A DNA stretch of 64,000 bases from Schistosoma mansoni (Eukaryota; Platyhelminthes; Trematoda; Strigeidida; Schistosomatidae). Where the stretch lies: contig NC_031495.1 in assembly GCF_000237925.1 (NCBI RefSeq), positions 24,756,872 to 24,820,871 on the forward strand, in the 5' to 3' direction. A model generated the notes under the pieces. The model did not search any database. It was not told the origin of the DNA and saw only the letters and a list, made by a program, of their open reading frames with translations. Below are positions 12,606 to 24,739 of this stretch, one piece after another (within the stretch, counting starts at the first letter, position 1; every line of letters begins with the position of its first letter). Position numbers and translations under genes: made by a program.

Positions 12606-15600
12606 TATATACCAACTGAAGCACATGATCCCAGTGACATAAAGATGACAAGTTTGCTTAAAAAGGTTCGATATTAGATATCTGGTGGAGTAGTGTATGT
12701 ACAACGTTGAAGAGTCCCATACTAGGACAAAATGTAGGCTGTTCAGTACGCCCTGATCTCCAATAGCTGTTGAATCTTTAGTCACTACATGACGTAATCT
12801 TTTTCCTTACAACGTTAACTGTTCGGTTTTTATACCAAACGTAATCATTTCAAAACAGATATTTATAATCGAAAATCCCAATTACAACACTTTATGATTT
12901 CTCACCAGAACAGAAACATCTCATCTGTCATAAAACTAACTTAGATACGATTTACATCAAAGCACCTCAACCTTTGGAAAATAACTAGGTAAGTATGAAG
13001 TCGCAGAAACTGCATTGCAACTTTATGATAGTAGCGCGTTAACCGAATGCAAAAGAAAGTAAATTATGCCAAGTTCTAATACAACACCGGATGGCTTTTT
13101 CCGAAATACATTTCATACAAAAAATCCGTTAGGGTTTATAAACAGACACTACGATATCATTAATACAACATAATTATGTTCACAAAGTTTAGTCTTCCCC
13201 TACTAACATTGCTAATACAATTATTAAAACTACTTTATTATTATATCGATTTCGTCTCGTCATACTGTAGTGGTATAACGATTTGGACTAACAGACATTT
13301 GCACCAGACTCTAATTTGTCAGTCATTCAGTAATAATCAACTCTTACTATATATACACACACATTAATGAACAAATTATAGTACACATAAAATTTAATAT
13401 TGAGGTGTAAATCATCCTGAATTATTCTTACTTTGATTGTCACGTTTTCCTGACCAGTTGCTATCAAGACTTTAATGGGAGGAAGGTGATCAGCACTACT
13501 ATGGTACTCCACCACTGCTCGCATGGCATTCTGTGAAGAATAAAAATCAACACAAACATCGAATTTTAATCCTACATATACTAATAGCTAATAAAAGTAA
13601 GTTTAAAATAGGATACAATAACTTTAAAATGAGATTTTAAGAAGCATACGAATAGAGATCTAATACACTGACTAATATATGGACTGGACAATAAGCGGCT
13701 TGTTTAAATTTCAAATCCCCACTTATTTTAGTTCCACGACTCCTTGTAATGAAAACAGGTTGATCCAAACTCTACATTTATTGATCAGAAAGGTACTTTT
13801 TTATGTTACCTTAAATGATTCTTTGAAAGTGTTACTAATGACAGCATAAATTAAATGGGAAGCTGATTCGATTGAACAGGGGGTTTATCAAAGTTCAACT
13901 AAGGGAATCTGTAGTTTCTCATAAACAGTAGGTAGAGGACAACTTCCAGGTAATGAGGACATAGGACAAGTGAATTCAGGGACGTTGTTGTAACCCAATA
14001 TCATTGAGCCAAAGATGTACATCCAGGTTTTGTAACTCAGCAGTGGACATATCTACCACTCATTATTGCTGAAACAGGGTGCTCTACCAACACGTATAAT
14101 GAGAAATTCAATAGTAGAAAAGAAAAACTGTGGAGAATTATAGAACACAGCTGCATTAAAGATCTTCATAAAACTACGACTAAGCTTTCGAAGTCTTTAG
14201 TTCGAATAAAAGACATGCCCACTAGTTTCAACAGAAAGTTGTGACTAGAGTTTGGATTACATTGGTTGTGATGCACTTTATAGTAAAGGGTAATTTTGTG
14301 AAGTTGTGACTTCTTTCAGAGAATATCGAAGATAAACCAAGTCACCTAGGTTTTTATAACTTATGAATTTATATATTAAACGAGGAACATTTGTCCTTGG
14401 CATAATCTTACATTTATTTGCACCCATACACATACTCACTAAATCACATGGTTTTCGACAAACATTACGATTTCATCCCCAAACTTGTTTGTGTTCACTG
14501 ACCATATGTGATTCGATTGGTTATTTATACTACCTAAAGCTGTATTACCTTGTAAAAGACATATGGGGTCATGAAATGTCATTTTCTTGCTTTTCGGTAC
14601 GTTGTTACTACATTAATACTATAATAAACAAACTATATTATATTCAGTCTTCTTGAAACTATGAAGTCAAATTTTAGTAGTAATATTTTTATAGTTTATA
14701 ACACTTTTCGTTCGCCTACGAATATAAGTAACATGATCTTTATTTTGAGCAATTCATTATGAGGTTATCGAAACAAACTACTTGAAGTCATTTTTCCTAT
14801 AAATCATTCATCTCCATGTAGATATACAATTTTGGTGAAATTTAAACATGAAAAAATTAACAACATAAAAACTTACCTTCAGCAGTTCAAACAAAATATG
14901 ATACAAATGCGAAGGCACATAGACAAATTCAACTTTTGCATTGTCACCTGCAAAGAACGAAGTAATCGAAAATTCCTCATTTTGATAGTAACATATATAT
15001 TTTTATATAGACATTATAAATGAAAAGATGGGGGTAATTGTGATCGGAAACTACTTGTGAATAAATCAAACAGGTTACTTTATGAGATACGTCCTTAAAT
15101 AAAACTATAAGCGCGAATAAAGCTTTCGTTTCATAGATTTTCCCCAATACTTGATTAAAACTTGCATACATTAGAAAAATTAGTATAACGGTATACAGAT
15201 GCACATATGCTCAACACCCTTTATTTTTTCAGTGAATCGATTGATACAGTACTGAAATGTGGATGGGAAACAACTTATAATATTCCATATTTTACTCTTA
15301 TCATAAACAATTACGCGAGACGCTACGATTAAAAGAGAATATACAACTTGGCATCCATGTGCAGATAAACACAGTTAATTGTGCGCTAACGCTTGGCAAT
15401 TGAAACGGAACGGAATGACTCGAATTTTCCTATCCTAAAAGTAATCATCAATATATTAACGATTTAATTTGGACTAACAAAACCAGTCGATACCAGAGTG
15501 AAAAGCCTAATTTGCGGTGAGGTGTTACGAGACATTTAATCATGCCATGGATTTATTTAAATTCAAGATATGATAAAATTTTAACAGACAGAACACGATA

Positions 15601-18600
15601 TCATGAATGCTAGATTCTCAATATCCTAGTATTCACACTATTAAATATCTAGTTTAAATGAAGTTTGGATCTACAGCCTAACTGTTGAAAATAATTAAGC
15701 AACCAGTGAACAACTACTTCACAAAATGTATAGCTACTACAATCCTCTCAATTAATGTGAATTCCCTTTTTGGTTCTACCTTTTATAAAAATAAGCAAAG
15801 GAAAAACCAAGATTCCCAATACAATACAGAGAATACCAAACAAACCACACTCGGTTGAGAGACTCTGAAAGGGGTGGAAACTTTCACGTACTTCTTCAGC
15901 ATCATCGATGAACAGGGAGGATCCGATGCAGACGTAAAGGCGAGGATTGGCAAATCCAGGGCCGATGTCCTACAGTTGAACAACATATGGGACTCAAAAC
16001 AACTATCAACCAATATCAAAGTCAGAATCTTCAATACGAGCGTCAAGACAGTCCTAATGTACGGAGCTGAAAACCGGAGAACTACTACAACCATCATCAA
16101 AAAAGTAAAAGTATTTATAAACAATTGTCTACACGAGATACTAAATGTCCGTCAACCGGATGCCATCATCAACAACCTACTATGGGAGAGGACAAACCAG
16201 CTTCCAGATGAAGAGGAAATCAGGAAAAGACGCTGGAGGTGGATAGGAAATGCATTACGGAAATAATCAAACTACATCACGAAGCAAGCCCTAACTTGGA
16301 ATCCGGAAGGGAAGCGGAAAAGAGGAAGGCCAAAGAACACACTGAGCCTAGAATGATAAACAGACATCAAAAGAATTGACAGCAACTGGAAAGGATTGCT
16401 CAGGACAGAGTTCGATGGAGAATGCTGGTGGGCTGCCTATGCTCCTCCACTAGGGTCAGCAGGCATAAATAAGCAAGTTTTTATCGCATCCCAATCTCTC
16501 TTCGACTCCTCGGTGCTGAAAGGCATTAAAATAAACGAATACATGGAAATACATTTACCTTGTTCCACATAACCCTTTGACTTCCGTTCACACAACCAGA
16601 TATCCCAAGAAATGTCTAAGATCAAAGTCATATTTGTCAATATTATGACCATACAAATGTAACACCTGGAAAAGATTCAACCAATCTACTTCATAATATA
16701 AGGTTTCGATATACCAGAAAATCCAACTAAATATTTTTGTTTTATCCTCCTAATGAATCCATTATCTCTGACTTTTGAGTCACATCATACTGTAACAAAA
16801 TATTCAGTGATTTCAGTCCCCATAAAGTAGCTTACCGCTGAAACGAAGCTAAAAAACATTCATTGAAAACTTGTTGAATCAAGTTATTTTCACCTCTGAC
16901 CATCTTTTAGATCTTTTTCACCTACTTCTGTACACGTGTGTATTAACATGTGAACAAATGATTTCCTAATGTTATTGTACGTTGTAAAAATATCCGACAA
17001 GTATACCATATGGGAAAGCCACCGACGTTAAGTCCTTTATTAACGATCCAGCCATCTACGTACAGTTTACAGCACCAGAAGAAAGTGATGGAAAAACAAC
17101 TAGCCCAAAAGCAGTAGGAGTTCAGGCATTTTCTGGGTTTTTTAAAATTTCTTTCTGATTGATTTGACTTTGGATTGCCTATTATCTTTACCGCTGACCT
17201 TTCTTTACAGAGTTGTCAGCGACACAGTTGATTTCTGCTTGAACATGTTGAGTAGCCGCATGCGAACAATGGATTTATGAACCAAACGTAGACCATACGT
17301 AAAGTGAATGACTTTGGTTGATTTTCTATCACGATGCATTCCTTGTTATTGACCTTCAAACACTGGTTGCATAGATTCATACTCTTGTGATAAGGAAAAT
17401 GAGTTATCGGTCTTGTATTATTAGTCCATGAAGAATGTTTTGCGCAAATCCGACTTTACATTGAATATGTCAATCAACAAGCTTGACTCACATGCTTTGG
17501 CAAAGATACATAGTACTTGACCACATGATAGGCAGCACGATTCCAAACTTGACTAACATCTTCAGTAGTTTTTGTGACTTTGACTTTGGAGATAACCAAA
17601 GTGAAACGTATGTCAGTGCTAATTTGGCAATGGTATCATTTTCAGGATACTTAGATGATATTCATTTGTTTTGGCTGACTCCGTGTTACGGTAGGATAGA
17701 GCTAAACGATTATAAGCAAATTTAAAAGTTCGGTTAACTTTCCGTAAACAAACATTCATTTGTTAGTGCGTTTATCTTGATATCTAAGTATCGATGTTTG
17801 CGCAGGTCTCACTATTTGGTTGCATATGATTTGAATAGAATACGCATTTGTTTCTAAACTGTCCTGTGATAATTTATTCCCAGGCGCTCAACGTTTGTGC
17901 CGGATCCTATATTGATTACTGATTACCAGCTGCTGAAAGTTGAAAAAGATGGTGTGCTACATAGCTTTGCAAACTCACCATTACAACCGCTTAGCTACAC
18001 TGACGAAATCTAGGTCATATTAACACCCAATTAGTTAATCACGACGCAGAAAGTTTGTTTTAATAAAATAAAGTCTAGGAAACCAGCTGCCCTTCATAGG
18101 GTGGTTAAATACTACAAAACCCAGGTGTCTGGTCCCCACAGTTATAAAACTGACTTTCGTGAAGTGTGACCCGGCCGTTTTAATGGACTCGATAAACGAG
18201 ATTACTTAGTTGTGTATAATAGCCTAAAAACACTCATACAATTCCTCTGTATCTCTACAAAACACCCGAAGCACTCAAAATTCACATATATCATGTTTCA
18301 ACTTATAATTACCTCAAAATGCTTTGTTCAGAAACTCAAGAGAGCAACATTTTATGAATGGACAACAAAGATCTACTGACTATATCGGATTACAAGATCA
18401 TTGAGCTCTTTAGGTCATGTTATAACTTAAATCGCTAAATAATGTAAATGACAATTAGTTACATAGAAGCAACTTATTTGTTTATTTGAACACATAAATA
18501 TTGGTACAAAAGGGCACCGAATACATATGCGCCGCACAAGTCACTTGATTTGTGTGTGGGCTGTGAAACTGCCCGAGTGCCCAGACCGAAGCAACTAACA

Positions 18601-21146
18601 TGATTAAAAACATACAAAATGTAAGAAAGCGTCAAATCTAAATTATGAACACCCCCTAACTCTTAATCTGTCAGAATTAATATTGGAAAAAACTATGAAC
18701 GTTCTGGAAAACCAATCGTTATTTCAAGTAACGTCAAGTGTAGAGAATCGTTTATGTTAATAGTGAAAACGGTATATTCCCAATCACTAAAAATGCATCC
18801 GATATGATAGGTCCTTGGTTCCAATCCCGCGGGCAGGATCGTGAACGCGCACTGCTGAGAAGTCCTATACTAGAACGAAACGGCCGTCCAATGCTTCCAG
18901 GTTTCTATGATGGTCTAGCTTTAATTGACTTATGAATTTAACTATTAAAACTAAAGTGTTAACTACGGGTATATATCACGTCAACAGGAGTAACTACCTA
19001 AATTTATAACCGTGATTTATGGTTTTGAAGAATGTCTAAAGATATACAATCAAAGGTTGGTATACTCTGTAGTAATCCACATCACGACTATTAGAACAGT
19101 CAACTTTATTAAGTTACAATGTACTTTTACTCAGAGCTATAACTATGGTAATCAGTTGCACATTTGGATAGTTCAAGTTAACTAACCAACAATTTTAAAA
19201 AATTACGACGGTGATAATAAATAACTAATACTGACGCTTTATCAGTAGTTATGTGTAATTCTAAAGCAAAGGGAATCACCAGTTATCTGAATTGCATAAA
19301 TTTTTACTCGGTACAAAACTTTAATATATGATGACTATTAAGTACTAAAGTTTGTTGATTTAAGTTTACTAAATTAAGTATGGGATACAATAGTCTAATG
19401 GTATCAAAGACCAGTCCAAAGGCATACCATATGTTGTCGTATCTCGTTATCCTTACTTTGAGTTTACATAGTGATACTGAAAGTATTTGGCCCAACCGTT
19501 GCCTGTTGACAAGATTAAAATTTGTCTAAAGCACATGATGGCATTGTGGAGCCATCATGAGTGCAAAAAATTAACCAGTGATTCCTCTTAAAATTATTAT
19601 AATTCTATAATTCTGGTCATGTGCATAAATCCAAGAGCAGATAAATAAGTTAACTGAAAGCAAGAACATAAGATTCCCAAGATTTGAAAACCTTGTACAT
19701 AATTTTGACTTTATACTAGTGAAATGTATGTTATTATACCAGTGAATATTGTCTCACCACAGTAAAATGTCCGACTTTTATCCATGTATTAACTGAAACA
19801 GACAATCTGGTGAGGTACCAAGGAATTTCGAAGGACGGTGAAATTCAATACTACAATGACTTGAAGTTATACCCCGAATTTAATACACTACAAGCTTTAC
19901 GTTATTAACGAAGTGTCACCTGGAAACAAATACTTTGGTCTCGTTGCTTTGAGTAAGTCTGTATATCGCGTCACATGTTCACATATCGTTTTACAATCAG
20001 GACCATTGTGAAACGGATTTCAAAGTACTGAACACAAAGACAAACTAATTGAATCTAAGAACTTACCACTATGCACCCGGACCTCCATTTCAGGAGCCGC
20101 CGAATAGTAATGCTCACAAAGAAACTTGGCATCCTCGTGTGCATCATCCAATATTTCTCGAACATTGCAATCAGGATCAATCGAGCCTACGTATCTTCTA
20201 TGTTTATTCAACTCTGAACCAAACATAAGCACTAGAATAAATAACAAACAGTTGAAACTTTTTTTACCTCAATACGATGCCATTAAACTAATTTTAAACT
20301 AGCTTAAATGTTACCCATTTACAGTCTTTCAAAGGATTTAAAAAACTCACTAGAAAGGATTTTAATCCTTAAACATTTATAAAGCTATTAGATAGAAAAA
20401 TTTAAAAAGGGACTAGGTTAGAACATTTAACCACATGATGTGTAACATGGGTACGTTTTACACAGTAAAAAGTCTTGATGCACCTAGTTGTTCTGGATAA
20501 TGAACAACTAAACAATGGTAAGAAACATTTGAAAATTTCATGGTTTAATATATATACTTACAGTGCTGGCTAAGCAGCATACGAATACTGATTCTCATCA
20601 TATAAAACCTGTCCAAGAAGTACTGCACCTGGTTGTTGGTAACTATATCAGTCTTGTAGTTTCCCTGCATTTCCATTACACCCTGGATTACATATCTAGC
20701 ATATCGAATAAGAAATAAACAGAAACCTGTGCCATCGTTTCAACGACAGTCGTGTGACGACTACGAATACTGGCGAGGATTTCATTGAACTGATTTAAAC
20801 TTTTTTCGTCCCATTCTATTTTTTCGAAGTCCATCAATTCGCAGAAGCTTTGCTCGTACCTATAGGAGTATATTTTTTTTAAAAATTAAACATACCATCG
20901 TCTCACAAGAGATGCAGAAGGGGTTCTGACGAGTCGTTCAGGGAGTAAATGAATTTCTTGCAAAATATTTGCCAGGCGAACAGGAAGTTCATAAGCCAAG
21001 AATGATGCAGACTTCTGAACAGAGCCGACTTTACCAAATGCAATCAGCTTTTTCAGCGATAAGGGAGTGGGAGTGTACCCACCAAATCGTATAAAGTGGT
21101 CAGCAAATTTTCCACTTAGAATAAAAATAGTCTGGGATAATCGCAT
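10972..21146 (-). CDS. PDK: pyruvate dehydrogenase (acetyl-transferring) kinase, mitochondrial; 7 exons
   Basis: This kinase phosphorylates the E1-alpha subunit of the pyruvate dehydrogenase complex in the mitochondrial matrix and switches the complex off. Exons, 5' to 3': 21146-20896, 20859-20727, 20664-20562, 20231-20067, 14947-14877, 13530-13432, 11370-10972. All junctions are GT/AG and phases agree, giving 1221 nt and 406 residues, the usual PDK length. Visible motifs: regulatory-domain [11 protein letters not shown] with His119; N-box ELLKNAMRA with Glu238 and Asn242; DLGGG at 277-281; GYGYG at 327-331; [10 protein letters not shown] near 354-363; DW at 393-394. The loop between residues 298 and 324, the ATP lid, seems about 15 residues longer than I recall for mammalian PDK2. 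The start is the first ATG of the open frame. Introns hold an RTE fragment and two SINE-type insertions. Branched-chain ketoacid dehydrogenase kinase is the nearest alternative; the DW motif and overall fit favour PDK. Confidence 0.95.
12147..12456. repeat. family B hammerhead SINE, foldback
   Basis: The ends are inverted copies: 'gttgagatcatgaatcaatt' on the left and its near reverse complement on the right, each followed or preceded by the 'gctagaccaccat' block. The tRNA-like box and the hammerhead read on the minus strand. The 8-bp repeat 'tcagaatt' at 12147-12154 and 12449-12456 may be the target-site duplication. Confidence 0.8.
12210..12255 (-). ncRNA. hammerhead ribozyme, cleavage site altered
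   Basis: Minus strand: GCACTG, CTGAGGA, stem II GTCC/GGAC, GAAAC and CAGTGC are all intact. The triplet before CAGTGC reads AAC instead of GTC, which breaks the NUH rule, so no cleavage is expected. Confidence 0.7.
12571..12611. repeat. TA microsatellite
   Basis: An AT dinucleotide run with one interrupting G. Confidence 0.95.
13432..13530 (-). CDS. PDK: PDK exon 6
   Basis: 33 codons (242-274) beginning [10 protein letters not shown], which completes the N-box, and ending ENVTIK. Phase 0 at both ends. An apparently identical copy lies at 30146-30244. Confidence 0.93.
14877..14947 (-). CDS. PDK: PDK exon 5
   Basis: Encodes 218-241 with [19 protein letters not shown], leading into the N-box; Glu238 is the general-base position of PDKs. 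Acceptor 'tttgcag', donor 'aag|gtaag'. An apparently identical copy lies at 31591-31661. Confidence 0.92.
15790..16475 (+). pseudogene. RTE-type LINE fragment (reverse transcriptase C-terminus)
   Basis: The protein piece at 15874-16263 contains [69 protein letters not shown] and RWIGNALRK. This is the typical end of RTE-clade ORF2 proteins. Upstream bases (15790-15870) continue the element in another frame, and after the TAA at 16264 the usual '[18 protein letters not shown]' section follows. It is 5'-truncated and sits in PDK intron 4. Confidence 0.85.
18478..18600 (-). repeat. high-copy retroelement 3'-tail, short copy
   Basis: The reverse complement matches the end of the 60365-60905 repeat ('gtgcggcgcatat', 'ggtgcccttttgtaccaata') and ends in an AAATA-type tail. 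It is heavily 5'-truncated, as expected of a LINE-mobilised element. Confidence 0.7.
18795..18955 (+). repeat. family B hammerhead SINE, 5'-truncated
   Basis: It starts within the tRNA-like part ('gataggtccttgg'), followed by a hammerhead (18849-18890) and the 3' part. The core reads CTGAGAA rather than CTGANGA and stem II has a mismatch. GAAAC, the ACGGCCGT stem III and the GTC triplet are kept. Confidence 0.8.
20067..20231 (-). CDS. PDK: PDK exon 4
   Basis: Encodes 163-217 with the family motif [10 protein letters not shown] and the helix [16 protein letters not shown]. Acceptor 'attctag', donor 'agtg|gtaagt', phase 1. Confidence 0.92.
20562..20664 (-). CDS. PDK: PDK exon 3
   Basis: Encodes 129-162 and one base of codon 163, with [19 protein letters not shown], a conserved helix of the regulatory domain. 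Acceptor 'aatgcag', donor 'cact|gtaagt'. Confidence 0.9.
20727..20859 (-). CDS. PDK: PDK exon 2
   Basis: Completes Trp84 and encodes 85-128, including the conserved His119 in [15 protein letters not shown]. Acceptor 'cctatag', donor 'cacag|gtttct', phase 0. The intron to exon 1 is only 36 bp, a small size that is common in schistosome 5' introns. Confidence 0.9.
20896..21146 (-). CDS. PDK: PDK exon 1
   Basis: Encodes residues 1-83 plus two bases of Trp84. It contains the start of the helical regulatory domain ([19 protein letters not shown]). The donor is 'gatg|gtatgt', phase 2. Confidence 0.9.
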
Positions 21147-21419
21147 ATCAAACTAAGACTTCCATAACCGCATCTTTAACGATACCAGCTAGTGACGAGC
21201 CCATTCAAATTGTCTAGTTTATGTTTTGTCCAATATATGTATGACAATGGTTCAAATGGTTGTAGACGGAATAGAAGAAGCTTTCGCTTAACGAGCTTCC
21301 GTATCTAGTAGCAGTGGATGACCAATACGTCCAGGCAAGAACCTAGGTATATTAACGATGATAGAGGAAAAATAAGAATTTGGTAAATCATAATAATATG
21401 TTATCCTTAGTCCTTAAGA

Positions 21420-21790
21420 ATAGGTCACGTTTCCTCTTGAAGGACTCCAGAGAAGTCTCTTGGACCAGTTCAGCCGGCAGCGAACTCTAGCATTTGACAA
21501 CTCTTAAAGAATAGAAGTTATGTCTACAATCCGTTCTGTTGTGTTGAGTATCCAGTTTCTGGGTGTTACCCCCAAAGTTTGTGTTGGAGCTATACTTATA
21601 TAGATGTTTAAGGGAATGTCCAGAATTGTTAAGGATGCTGTAAGCCATGAAAAGGATCACGTCTGAGACACTTGTACTCTAATAGGTAAAATTTCGGTGA
21701 TTGGAGGCGCTCTTCATAAGGCTTGAATTTGAGTCCACAAACTGATTTCGTGGCTCACCGTTGGATGCGTTTCAGAGTGTCCTTAGCCTT
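21420..21790 (-). pseudogene. CR1-type LINE fragment, reverse transcriptase C-terminus
   Basis: Minus-strand peptides YEERLQSPKFYLLEYKCLRR and, further on, SLPAELVQETSLESFKRKRD match the end of CR1/Jockey-type ORF2 proteins. The consensus there is of the type 'WNSLPxxVVxAxSLxSFKxxLD'. Stops and frame changes occur between blocks. Confidence 0.7.
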
Positions 21791-22639
21791 TTGGAGCGAG
21801 GGAGGATACCAGCACTCACAAATCTTCTTCGACTTTAGACACTTCTAGAGAGGAGTTGCCGAAGTTTCAGCTGACCGATTTCTTACAGCTCATGTACTGA
21901 TATTGGAAAAAGTGTACATATTTTCGACGATGTTTACGAAGATGTTTATAAGTATTCTTCACCTTTAGTTTAGACTGGTTGCAGAACGACAATGCGATGA
22001 CAACCCTAGCTTGTTCCATAATATACAACTTTTTGTCTACAATACAGTGTCATGCTTTAAGATAAGTAGTCGATTCGTCCCTCATGTTCATCGTCATTCT
22101 AAGTCTATTAGTGTTAGAGAGATGAATGCTTCCAACCAAATCTTTCTATCAAAAATTCTTCTGAATTTCTGTATTTGTGGGATCTCGTATCTTCTTTCGG
22201 ATTGTAAGTGCATGTGAATACAGAAGAGTTTGAGAATTAGGAAAGCTTGGAGAGTCGTTATTATATGGTGAGGAAATAATTCACTGCAGCTGCATGTAGT
22301 AGTATTCTTGTTGATAATGTAGCTGTAAATAATTCCCCAAAGTCAACAGCTTTCTAAGTGTTCGACATTGGATGCTGACCACGTTGTTTAAGTGGACTTG
22401 TTTAACTGAAGGCTTTCAGTCATGCATCCGTACCAGATCACGTTTCGACTCAGCGTGGGACACTGCTCCTACGTTCACTAGCCAGCTTAGAATAAACGCT
22501 TCTCGATATATTGATAACGTATCAAATATATCTTTCCTACCTCTTCTCGTCTGACTTCTGATTTCCATTGATCGGGGGAAAGCTCCGCATATAGAAGGTG
22601 CTACTGGTAGCAGGTTGTAAAATCAGAATACTAGTCGTA

Positions 22640-22880
22640 TCTTCAATAATATGAGTCCAAAAGGTTAGTCGGAGTGCAGTAAGATGCACTTACTGGTACT
22701 AGAACATTTAATGCATTTTCAGAGGAGCAGCATGCATCAGTGCAGCGAACAAACAATGGGAAAGATTTTATCGTACGGATAGATTGTGATAGATTATTCC
22801 AGAGTATAGAAAACTTACAGGTAAAGCAATTCATATAGAGAGATGTTTTAGAATGTGTTTGTTTCGCTAGTGGCAAGCAG
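22640..22880 (-). pseudogene. LINE fragment, reverse transcriptase C-terminus (second family)
   Basis: The minus-strand frame 22876-22643 includes FSILWNNLSQSIRTIKSFPL, a typical non-LTR reverse transcriptase tail. It is preceded by the SLYMNCFTCK stretch and followed by SSENALNVLVPVSASYCTPT. It is a different family from the fragment at 21420-21790. Confidence 0.55.
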
Positions 22881-23261
22881 TTACGTATGTCGTAATGAGA
22901 GGTTTCTGCATACTGAATGGCCTTAATATATCTTCTATGCGCGCACTACTAAGAATAAACGCGCAGCATTCTAGGAGTGGTCAAACACAAAATTTGTACA
23001 TTAAAATACGTGATTCATTGTTAAAAAGGTTCCGAGTTATATAACCTATAAGACGGTGAGACTTGGAAGCCTATCTGAACGCGCGCTTTTCAGACGGGAA
23101 GTTTAGTACTTACGTGATTTGCATTTCTCAAACTTTTGCTGTGTTCTTACTCAACAAAAGTACCATTTCTGATCTAAAGTATTTATCCTGAGCTATACGT
23201 TCGGCAGATTACTTTTTTTGAGTTTCACCCAACTTAATAGTTAACTGTGGTTTCGCCTCAG

Positions 23262-24671
23262 CTCACTATCGGTTTATATAAGAACTCTCGTCTAAATTAG
23301 AGCGAATAGTCTCACAGTATTTGAGCGCCGAGTTGATGTAAGACATTAAATAGGAATAATATATTTGTAAAATCTCAGCGAATGAATTTTAATTAAATCC
23401 AACGTTTCGCCTGGCGATCTGGTCCAAGCTTTTTCAAGGAATTATAATCAAACATCAAAATTATCGAATATAAATAGGTACATGGTTCTCCGAGTTCATT
23501 ATACACTGAATAGGTCATCCAATCAACGTTAACAAAAAGTCTAAACTAGGTATGTTTAAGAGATATGTGATGTGAAGTGATGAGTGTTCATATAACATAT
23601 TGTATAGAAAAACGTAAGAGGTGAGAGAAGGAAATTACATTCACATTAGATATTGTCTCTTATCAGTGAATTTATAAGGAAACATACAATTTGTAATATA
23701 TGATATGAATCATATCTGTCACAGCATGTATAACATTAAGATAATTAAACAAAATGAAAATATAAAAAAAATATATAAAAGGTGAAATTTGAAGAGCGTA
23801 ATTTTGACTGTATGTATGTGTCATTTATAATGTTCCAATGAATTGTTTAACAAATTCCGATAAGACAACTGACTAGAATCATTGAATGTAATTGTTGTCA
23901 TTGTTGAACTTCTTAATGTTTTTAATNNNNNNNNNNNNNNNNNNNNNNNNNNNNNNNNNNNNNNNNNNNNNNNNNNNNNNNNNNNNNNNNNNNNNNNNNN
24001 NNNNNNNNNNNNNNNNNNNNNNNNNNNNNNNNNNNNNNNNNNNNNNNNNNNNNNNNNNNNNNNNNNNNNNNNNNNNNNNNNNNNNNNNNNNNNNNNNNNN
24101 NNNNNNNNNNNNNNNNNNNNNNNNNNTCAGTTGTCTTATCGGAATTTGTTAAACAATTCATTGGAACATTATAAATGACACATACATACAGTCAAAATTA
24201 CGCTCTTCAAATTTCACCTTTTATATATTTTTTTTATATTTTCATTTTGTTTAATTATCTTAATGTTATACATGCTGTGACAGATATGATTCATATCATA
24301 TATTACAAATTGTATGTTTCCTTATAAATTCACTGATAAGAGACAATATCTAATGTGAATGTAATTTCCTTCTCTCACCTCTTACGTTTTTCTATACAAT
24401 ATGTTATATGAACACTCATCACTTCACATCACATATCTCTTAAACATACCTAGTTTAGACTTTTTGTTAACGTTGATTGGATGACCTATTCAGTGTATAA
24501 TGAACTCGGAGAACCATGTACCTATTTATATTCGATAATTTTGATGTTTGATTATAATTCCTTGAAAAAGCTTGGACCAGATCGCCAGGCGAAACGTTGG
24601 ATTTAATTAAAATTCATTCGCTGAGATTTTACAAATATATTATTCCTATTAATGTCTCACTATCGGTTTAT
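23262..24671. mobile_element. long foldback element with 16-bp target-site duplication
   Basis: Direct repeats 'ctcactatcggtttat' at 23262-23277 and 24656-24671 flank the insert. Arms 23341-23872 and 24127-24655 are near-perfect reverse complements over about 530 bp. Each contains 'aaatctcagcgaatgaatt' and a 'cgaaacgttgg' motif. An unpaired lead (23278-23340) contains 'aaattagagcgaatagt', also found at 44063-44080. A 200-N gap occupies the turn. The 'cgaaacgttgg' motif and end structure resemble Penelope-like terminal repeats, but no coding part is visible, so the family is uncertain. Confidence 0.75.
23927..24126. other. assembly gap, 200 N
   Basis: It lies at the turn of the long foldback; the right arm starts at the very first base after the gap. 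Confidence 0.99.
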
Positions 24672-24739
24672 TTTTAGTTTTCACGTAAAGGCTAGTTTTT
24701 AGCTTATCGTAACCCGTCTTTATCCACTTTTGCCCGTTT

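Larger units (their letters stand above)
11371..13431. other. PDK intron 6
   Basis: Holds a family B SINE (12147-12456), a TA microsatellite (12571-12611) and the left edge of the 4.1-kb duplicated block (12804). The frame at 12056-11829 (minus) has no recognisable domain. Confidence 0.6.
12804..16949. repeat. 4.1-kb duplicated segment, copy 1
   Basis: It is identical, in every stretch I compared, to 29518-33663 at a constant offset of 16714 in the same orientation. This copy contains functional PDK exons 5 and 6 and an RTE fragment. At the right edge similarity fades through 'aacatgtgaacaaatgat' against 'aacatatgaacatatgat'. Confidence 0.95.
16950..20066. other. rest of PDK intron 4
   Basis: Contains the antisense tail repeat at 18478-18600 and a family B SINE at 18795-18955. 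The 80-codon frame at 17483-17725 has no recognisable domain and lies antisense within the intron; I do not call it a gene. Confidence 0.45.

Noticed and set aside
12561-12785. Frames through the TA microsatellite
   Set aside because: Low-complexity translation of a simple repeat.
15783-16124. Minus-strand open frame of 113 codons (and its copy at 32497-32838)
   Set aside because: It is antisense to the RTE reverse transcriptase fragment and has no domain of its own.
17483-17725. 80-codon plus-strand frame
   Set aside because: No recognisable domain, no splice partners, lies inside PDK intron 4.
23882-24178. Open frames running through N stretches here and at 2717, 44280, 52193 and 63344
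   Set aside because: They are open only because N codons are not counted as stops.
23341-24655. Hammerhead in the foldback arms because of 'cgaaacgttgg'
   Set aside because: No CUGANGA core or pairing stem I was found in proper spacing on either strand.
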